Shown here: one piece after another, positions 57,032 to 64,000 of the stretch
How positions within the stretch are numbered: position 1 is the stretch's first letter
Layout: every line of letters begins with the position of its first letter
Assembly: GCA_019188255.1 (NCBI GenBank)
Contig: JAETXT010000010.1
Span: 1,984,001-2,048,000 of the forward strand
Length of the DNA: 64,000 nt
From: Verticillium longisporum
Taxonomy: Eukaryota; Ascomycota; Sordariomycetes; Glomerellales; Plectosphaerellaceae
Direction: 5' to 3'
The notes under the pieces: generated by a model
Told to the model about the DNA's origin: nothing
Databases searched by the model: none
Seen by the model: the letters and a program-made list of their open reading frames with translations, nothing else
Made by a program: the position numbers and the translations under genes

Positions 57032-57881
57032 ATTGAGCAGACTGAGTAGGAAGGATCCTGGGTATCGTTGATGGAGGCGACGGATAGGCTGAATGAAGAA
57101 GTGTGTTTCCGAGGTGTTGAAGCGAGTATGATGATTGTAAGGCCGATTGAGTTTGGTGAATGGGTGGGTTGACTCCTAATATAGGCATTCCCTCTCTCCC
57201 TCTGGCTGGACTTGGGAAGGGGGGATGGAGTTCGGCATCAAATCTCGTCATGTAAGCAGCTAATGGCGACGCGACCAATGCTCAAACCGTGCTGAAATGG
57301 CAACTGCCGGTCTGGGTCCAGCCCATCTTCGTCGGCGTCTCCATTTGACGAGGGAATCCTAAAGCAAGACCGGAATGGCGTGTCAAGCAAGCTTCGCTCA
57401 GCTTCCAACGTGGGACGCCCCACCTGCGCAAGTGTGACTGATGAAAGCATCGGTCACCGTCGGAGGATTTCAAATACCGCCTGTTTCATTATTACGAGTT
57501 CTACTGGTAGCTTCTCGAGCCTGCCAACGCAGGAGAAGGCGGGGCAGCCACCATCTGTTTGGTCAAGGGACATTCCGAGCATGATCAAGGGAGCTTGACC
57601 AAGGCTTCGTTCCGATGGATTTGACAGCAAGAGCCCCATCTGATTATCAACACCACGCGAGCCCCACTTGGTTGGCGTGCCGGGTCCGGAGTCAAACTGG
57701 TCCCGGGTTTTTACGAAGATGGAACGTGACGCAAGACGATGATGTGAGTAGCGATTGCGATGGCGGGAGGCGGGGGAGCGGGAGGCGCGACCTCTGAAGA
57801 TCTCCCTGATCCAGCTGTCCGTATAAAAGAGATTGCTTGGCATCATGCAAGGGGGACCGCGCGAGGTCTCACAAGGCTGCA
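57032..57881. other. intergenic, no gene seen
   Basis: 850 bases between the NmrA-like gene start and the broken beta-propeller gene. If the latter once had a signal peptide and promoter, they lie here, but no clear start is seen. Confidence 0.45.
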
Positions 57882-59043
57882 TGGATCAATCTCGACGGCG
57901 CAAACCTGTACTACTTGCCTGCCTTACCATACACCAAGGCATTTTCGCTTAATAATCATTCGCCGTCACGCATCGTTCCTTGTGGTCGTTTTCCCTTCAG
58001 TGCTGGCCAGGTTGTCCGACTGGAGGTCAAAGGCGATCTCACGATCGATGCTTTCCAGCTATACCCAGAGAATACCGATTTTGATGCCAAGCGCTGTGTG
58101 GCGTATTTCAGGCGGGTTATACATCATATAACACCTGGCCCCGTACTACCCCTGTTGACCTTGCATTCAGTGTCCTCTATAACGCCACTGTTGCAGGATA
58201 GGACCCTAACAAGAATTCTGTCGTTGAGACCCTCACAGTCCCGGGACTCAGTGGAAGCCCTCTCCTGCACTCGAATGGCGTTCAGGTCGATCCCCGGGAT
58301 CGGCTCTTCATCGTGATTGACGCCGGCTCATCCTTCGAAACTGGAGGCCAAAACATTTCGGGCGACAACTTTCTCGTCAAATACGGTCCACAGGACGATC
58401 GGGTCCTTTGAAAAACGAATCTGATTGCAGTCACATATGGTGTCTACAGTGGGTACCCGGACGTTGAGCACGATGAGCTGGGCAATGCCTTTGTGCTCGG
58501 CACTTGCTCAAACAGCATCATCCGCGTCAACGCCGATGGAAAGCAGGCCACGCCTTGGTACCTTGCAACCCTGCCCGATCACACAGTCCACGGCTACAGT
58601 GGCATCGTCAACATTGGCAAGAATCTGATAGTCAGCGACAATATGGATGGACAGCTCTACAAGTTTAACATTCGCGCTCAGAAGGGCACTCCCGTCAGAA
58701 TCCCACTGTCGTCTGGGAACGGTCCGATCGGTATCAACCTGGACGGCGCCTACCTGCCTCATCGTTACTCGGACAGGGCTCTTCTCATCTCCGACAACGT
58801 CAACGGAACCTATGTTCTCCGCTCATCGGATGGCAAGTGAAACACTGCCGAGAACCTTGGAGTGATTCCCAACAGTTTTCTCTCCGAGGGGGTACTACGG
58901 TGGCCTTTCTTCAGATTGGCGAGTCGATCTATGCCGTCACCGAGTTCTTCGGTGATGCGCGGGTGCCAGGCACTCTTGCTGGAAACAGGATGAGCTTTCC
59001 CCTGATTGACATTACGCCTCAGGTAGAGAATTTGCTCAGGTAG
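57882..59043 (+). pseudogene. broken TRI14-like / SMP-30-like beta-propeller gene
   Basis: Protein-like sequence runs the whole length but cannot be read as one frame. The first part (to about 58108) is in one frame. Near 58108-58110 it shifts, and the second part has in-frame stops at 58199-58201 (TAG), 58409-58411 (TGA) and 58838-58840 (TGA), each where relatives appear to have Trp. At the run of five G (58888-58892) the frame shifts again and ends at the stop 59041-59043. The blocks (for example VDPRDRLFIVIDAG, HTVHGYSGIVNIGKNLIVSDN, DRALLISDNVNGT) resemble the secreted six-bladed propeller proteins related to TRI14 of the trichothecene cluster. No other gene of that pathway is in the window. 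With at least three stops and two shifts it is most likely dead. The family call is from memory. Confidence 0.75.
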
Positions 59044-60345
59044 ATCCATCATCTGCGAATAGTTCAATCTGCCCGCTCTAGGAGACACAATGGGCAGGTT
59101 TGCGTTTACTCTGCCTACGGTACTCTTACGGCCATGTACATAAACTGTCGCCTGGAACATTTTTGGTCACATCTTGCTACGCTAGTAGGCCTGTACATCT
59201 TGGCTTGCAAATGCAGATTTGGTAATCGTTCTTACCTCAACGAAGTAATAGGTTGAGGTTGGAAAACAATAGTCACTTCAAATTTATCACAGGGTCATCT
59301 TGGAAAGACACATGACGTAAGCCAACCGATGTCGAGTGAGGGTTTTGGACATGGCGAGAAAGTGAATTCCTCCATACGGAACCAACGATCAACCCCAGCC
59401 AACTTATCTAACCCACTCCCGGGTATCAGAATCTGGCTCAGCAACAATCACATGCTATGACGGATGCCATCGTAAGTCTGCAGTGTGGCGATCGCGGCTT
59501 AAGATCATCTTCAAAACTCCTGGTAAGCTGGGCTGGCAGTACCACGGTCATATGGAGTAAAAGCGAACATGGAAGCTAGAATGTGCATAGAATTGACAAC
59601 TAGAATGGCAAACTTCCCGTTTCTAAGCCAATGATTATGGCGAATGAGAATTGGGCAGGCCGGCGTAGGACTTTATGGACAAAGAGGAAATGGCTGTGTC
59701 CTCATTCTTTACTGGTTTCAGCCATCCCAGTGTCATGCTCGGGCTTTGGATCTTTTCTCTGTGATGAAATTTCGAGTCCTCATCTCTTCAGAAATGGCAC
59801 CACAGAGAAAACCTATTCTATGAATACCTTTATAGATACCTTGTTTTAGGGGAGCAAATGTGGCTGCGGCTTTAACCTCTGAAAGGGCGATCCTCGTGCA
59901 CGTTCAGTACTGAACGCAGTTCTTGCGAGCGATGTTGGGATATGGGCTGCTTTGTTTATGGCACCGGGATACTGTCATCGCGAGGTAGTCAGACAGAGAA
60001 AAGTAGAAAGTGAAAAAGTATGAAAGATATCCCACAGTGCACCTGCTCAAGGATTGTGAGCAAGCTAACCTGCCAAACGATTGAATGACAGGCGCGTCGC
60101 GTATCGGTGAATGCGCAGACAACTGAAAGAAAAACAATAGACAAACCGCTCCTGCCGTTGTATGAAGAAATGCAGCTACATAGAAAGATTGTTTGTGCCT
60201 GGATTTCTACGCACTTACCAAACTCCCAACCTAGACCCATTACCTCCTGCAACCAGCACCCCCAACCCGCCAACACAACCGCTGGCGCTATCAGCGTCAC
60301 CAACACCGCAATAACATCAGATCACGCCGGATTCGTCATTGAAAG
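59044..60345. other. intergenic, no gene seen
   Basis: 1.3 kb, AT-richer than the coding parts. Short frames on both strands have no domains. C/A-rich leader sequence precedes the exonuclease start. Confidence 0.5.
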
Positions 60346-61982
60346 ATGCCTAAGCAGAATACTGGTTCCCGCAAGGGCTCTGCCCAGAGCAAAGACTTAG
60401 GCCCACATGCCGTCCAGATTGAACCCGACGCCGAGTACATGCTGTACCTCACCAGGCTGACCTCAAGCAGCCCTGAGCTGAAGAAGGAAGGCTACATCAT
60501 AAAGCAGCTCTCCATCAATGATCTCGAGGCCAAGAATCGCTGCCAACGGTGCGATTCGCGTTGTGAGTTTCCATCTGTCTTCTGTGCCTTCCTTCCTGAT
60601 GCGTCCATGGATGGCGTGGGTCATTTCGTGTCACGAAATACCACGAAACGCCACGAAATGCGGCTTACCATCGACTTTCGTATCGTGGAGTCTCTTTCCT
60701 AAAAGAGTCGAGCTAATTTTTTGACGACGAAAAACAGGCGTCTGCAAGAAGCCCATTGCCGCCACCGTTTCTGTCGCTCAGAACGTGGCTGATACCCTTC
60801 CCAATGTTCGCGTCTTTGATGCCGCTGTTAGCGGCAGTGCTGGCAGCAAGGGACGGTCTACTCCTCGCAAGAATGAAAGCACTCGCGTCAAGTCGTGCCC
60901 CAGCAACACCGGCGAGAACTCTGCCAAACTCAGCACCAACGCTCTCGGAAAGCAGGTTGCTCAGGATATCAACGAACATCAGAAGGAGCACCAGGGAGAG
61001 GGCAAGTTCAGATGTAACTGGCACAGCGGTGAGATCAAGAACAAGGTAAGTGACGTTGTCCATGAACATTCTTTGTCCTCTTTTGCCAAAGCGAGAGAAA
61101 CCTGTACCCACTTGATCGTGGTCTATGGAAATGCGCAGACGCTGAGGATACTTCCAGGTCTGGACTTGCTGCAACCAGCATGTCTCCCAGCCCGGCTGCA
61201 TGCACGACAACGAGCACCTTCCCCGCGAGTTCAGCCTCAAGGAGATGACCGTCCGCTTCCAGTGCTACAACACCCCGCGTGCCCACGAGTACTTTCGCAG
61301 CCCGAAGCTCATCCGCAGTGCCGTCGCTCTCGACTGCGAGATGGGCACTGCCTTTGACAATGAGCCCCAGCTCGTTCGCGTCACCCTCATTGACTACTTC
61401 ACGGCCGAGGTCCTCGTCAACCACCTCGTCTGGCCCGATGTTAACATGGCCCACCTCAACACCCAGTATTCGGGCGTCACCTGGCCGCAACTGAAGCAGG
61501 CCCAGCGCGATGGCCTCTGCATCATGGGCACCGGCATTGCTCGCCTCCAGATTCTCAAGTACATCGGACCCCAGACCATTGTCGTCGTCCATGGAGGCAA
61601 CTCGGACCTGTCTGCCCTCAACTGGATCCACCCCGTCATCGTCGACTCGTACCTCGTCGAGGCTGCTTACCAGAAGGCCAAGCGGGAGCAGGAGGAGGCC
61701 GACCGCGAGTCTGCCGAGGCTGAGCGTCAGTGGCTCGAGGGCGGCCCTGGCCCGTCCGCTGATGCCGGAAAGGTTGACGAGAAGAAGGAGAAGAAACAGC
61801 AGTCGTCGCAGCGTGGCAAGCTCAGCCTCAAGAGCCTGGCCCAGGAGAGACTCGGCCGCCAGATTCAGATGGGTCGCGGACACGACAGCCTTGAAGACGC
61901 CATGGCCGCTCGGGACCTTGTGCACTGGCATGTTCTGCGTCTCATCAAACAAGCTGAGGAAGACGCCGCTGGTGTCGTCTAA
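60346..61982 (+). CDS. DEDDh RNA exonuclease, REXO/Rex3-like
   Basis: Three exons, 60346-60562, 60738-61045 and 61158-61982, with introns of 175 and 112 nt (long for this window); 449 aa. The N-terminal half holds Cys/His motifs spread over the exons (CQRCDSR, VCKKP, FRCNWHSG, TCCNQHVSQPGCMHDNEH), a likely zinc module of the fungal REXO group. The exonuclease domain follows with ExoI ALDCEMG (D234, E236), ExoII GGNSDLSALNW and ExoIII GHDSLEDAMAARDLV, giving the DEDDh set. An acidic/Lys-rich insertion sits between ExoII and ExoIII (about residues 340-395). The protein should be a 3'-5' exoribonuclease that trims structured RNAs, in nucleus or cytosol. Intron 1 carries a small tandem repeat (three CACGAAA-containing units at about 60630-60662). 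Confidence 0.88.
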
Positions 61983-63639
61983 GAGGGGTGAGATTGATGG
62001 CAGTGCACTGCCCGGGCATGAAGCCGGGTCGCTTCTCAGAGTGGAAGTGCAGTGCGTTTGCATGATTGCGGAGACTTGTTGCTCGGATCAAGCTGGATCG
62101 AAGGTCAGGTCAAGATAGCTTGGAGGGTTTGCCATGTGCTCCGTAGTCGTTGTTTACCTTCAGTCAGTCGGCGTTGACGACGAGGGGCAGGTCTGTCAAC
62201 CCTGGGAGGCTTGCTAGGCGGTCTCGTTCGTAGACCGAACCCTCAATTTGACCTGACTGATCCATCATTGTCTTTGCAAGTGATTTGACACACCAGATGT
62301 CTGCAATCTCAGTCACGTTGGTGAAAAGGACTTGATCTGCATTTAGGCACATCATAACAACATCAAAGTGGCTCCATTTGCCCAGAAGCCAAGACCGGAA
62401 CTTGCCCACTTTTACCATCTGCCATAGTGTCCGAAGACCTTGAAAAGGACTTCGAAGGGTCTGCTCGTTGTATCACCTTCCCATGCCAGCTATGAGGGTG
62501 GGCAGAGCTTTCGCTAGTCACATCCACTGCTAGCTCGACTGTTTGTTATACTTGGGGGCATCTCTTTTCAAGCACAGTGATGGGCTGAAGATTGAATCCC
62601 TGGGCATGATGACTTGGCTGAGGACTATGGTTTCGTATTCTGCAGCAATCATTATCCGGCAACCGTGAGCCGAGTCAGAATCGCCAACAAGGGCCGTCGA
62701 GGCTAGACGAGTCCATGTGTAGACCCAGGCGAGGCTCTCGTCTGTCAGGATTGAAAGGATCAGAACTAGTAAGGGTCAAGACGATCGACACGACCTGCTG
62801 GCTGAACAAAACGGCTGGTGGCAACAAGGCTGGCCGGCTGAAGAGGTGAGCAGGCTCATTTCCATCAAGGTTGACTCGTATGGGGGCCGCAACTAGGGAG
62901 GGGGCGAGGCCCGTTATGAGGAGCTTTTCTCACAACCACCGACAGTGACCAGAGGCAGAATGACGACAAGCTACCTAGGCCGAGCAGAAGTCGGCATTGG
63001 TGTGGTGGTTGGTGGATGCACCATGTCCGAAAGCGGGAAGAGACCCTCCATCCTCCTCGTGAGGACCCTGATGGCCCGGATGGGGAGACGGACTGGAGCC
63101 ACTGCCAAGACCACCCGCCCCCTCCAGCTTGAGGGCCCTGAGCCTGAGAATTGAATCCTGGTCGATTTAGCAGCTGAATTGAACGGGTGGCAAGATAGCA
63201 ATGCCTTGCTTCGAAGCATGAGGCGACATATGGGCCAATAGGACCCTGGTGGGCTCATCTGTGCAACCAGACACTTACTTGCTCACGTCTCGATCCCAAT
63301 GTCTCTATCCCGGACCGGGGACGACGCACATCGCATCGGGGAATCGAGGCGCTTCGTTCTGATGCCAAGCAATCCGCCCGCATTCTGACTACAAGGTCTC
63401 ATCCTGGTACAAGGCGTTGGCACCACTCTCAGCATGGCCCGGCGCCGTCCAGCCACAGCTCGTGGCACAAGCGTTCCTTGAATATAAAGCTCTGGCGCAC
63501 TCGGTAACTCTTCTGCCTGACTCTCTTGCTTCTCACCTTCACATTCGTTTCCCACCGAAGAGTCTGCATTCGCTTGGACCTGTACAATCAATCCACAACA
63601 GCCCATTCCACCTTACACTGATACCCTACCACCATCAAA
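61983..63639. other. intergenic with a possible minus-strand remnant
   Basis: About 1.65 kb. A minus-strand frame at 62164-62418 (with GKFRSWLLGKWSHFDVVMM and ending LPGLTDLPLVVNAD) reads like a protein tail but has no continuing exon I can join. I do not call it a gene. Confidence 0.35.
63483..63488 (+). promoter_or_regulatory. TATA box candidate
   Basis: TATAAA 152 bases before the ATG at 63640, followed by a C/T-rich leader, as in strongly expressed fungal genes. Confidence 0.4.
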
Positions 63640-64000
63640 ATGAAGGCTGCTCAGATCCTCGCCCTCATGGGCCTTGCTTCCGTCTCGGTTGCTCAGTCTC
63701 TGCCCCCCGCGCCCACCGAGTCCATCGGTTGCGTGCCCCACGACGACCACTGGTGAGTTTGTTCCAGCCTCACAACACTTGTCTCACAGGAGATGCTGAC
63801 TTTTGCCAGGCACTGCGAGGGCCCTGCCCCCACTAACGCTGCCGTCGACTCGGCCGTCGCCTCTTCCGCCGCCGCCGTCACCACCACCACCGCCGCCGCC
63901 GAGGACCACGACCACGACCATGATCACGACCATGATCACGACCACGACCACGAGTCTCACGGCTCCGAGTCTCTCCACCCCTCGCTCCCTCCCTCTCCCA
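63640..64000 (+). CDS. secreted protein with Asp-His repeat (3' end outside window)
   Basis: Exon 1 is 63640-63752 and exon 2 starts at 63810 and runs off the edge; the intron is 57 nt (GTGAGT…TGCCAG). A signal peptide (MKAAQILALMGLASVSVAQ) is followed by GCVPHDDHWHCEGP, a short Cys/His motif, then an Ala/Thr-rich stretch and eight Asp-His dipeptides (63904-63951), then Ser/His/Pro. The DH run and the HDDHWHC motif suggest metal (zinc, copper or nickel) binding at the cell surface or in the medium. The low-complexity composition is like that of cell-wall proteins. I do not know a named family, and the C-terminus (possible GPI signal) is not visible. Confidence 0.8.
63904..63951 (+). repeat. 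in-frame Asp-His codon repeat (8 units)
   Basis: Sixteen codons alternating GAC/GAT and CAC/CAT. Synonymous third-base variation between units argues that the peptide repeat is kept by selection rather than being a fresh slippage product. Confidence 0.85.

Noticed and set aside
61035..62063. 342-residue minus-strand open frame
   Set aside because: Antisense to the exonuclease catalytic exon.
62164..62418. Minus-strand 84-residue protein-like frame
   Set aside because: Could be a gene tail, but no upstream exon can be joined and no family is recognised; kept only as a note.

Overview
The window is nuclear DNA of a filamentous ascomycete (Pezizomycotina, most likely Sordariomycetes). The signs are short introns of about 45-90 nt with GT-AG borders and CTRAY-like branch points, GC-rich coding against a more neutral spacer, fungal-only families (GH75 chitosanase, Dal5-like permeases, CorA-like proteins with a long N-terminal part), and one eukaryotic tRNA-Ser(GCT) followed by a Pol III T-run. 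No transposon, rRNA or CRISPR is visible. Gene models were built by hand from splice signals and frame arithmetic; all family names are by recognition, without database searches.

Layout. 0-10 kb: C-terminus of an unknown protein, a secreted chitosanase with a hydrophobic tail, a small secreted proline/RGD-repeat protein, then a divergent metal-uptake pair (Ctr copper transporter and ferric/cupric reductase). 10.8-24.3 kb: a 1323-residue protein with a disordered N-terminus and five Cys4 modules, an anion:cation symporter-type MFS permease, a GRDP-like protein with a Gly/Cys-rich tail, and a monosaccharide transporter. 26.9-35.6 kb: a hypothetical protein, an F-box-like protein, a mitochondrial amphipathic-helix protein, the tRNA, and a tail-to-tail tyrosine-catabolism pair (maleylacetoacetate isomerase and fumarylacetoacetase). 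35.9-50.1 kb: a ten-exon CorA-like transporter with a 9-nt exon and a GC-AG intron, a second Dal5-like permease, a four-TM protein with a Pro-rich tail, and a GT31 glycosyltransferase. 51.4-59 kb: a RidA-family protein with a signal peptide, divergent from a secreted L-amino-acid oxidase, then an NmrA-like reductase and a broken TRI14-like beta-propeller gene. 60-64 kb: a DEDDh RNA exonuclease and the start of a secreted protein with an Asp-His repeat.

The most interesting unit is the RidA/L-amino-acid oxidase pair. The oxidase makes imino acids and RidA enzymes hydrolyse them; here both appear secreted, and they share a promoter region that contains a perfect 20-bp palindrome with two CACGTG boxes. 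The second is the five-fold Cys4 repeat protein.

Caution: three genes (43.8-45.7, 53.7-55.7 and 57.9-59.0 kb) contain one-base losses, mostly at G or C homopolymers. This suggests consensus indel errors; only the 57.9-59.0 kb gene also has several in-frame stops and looks truly dead.
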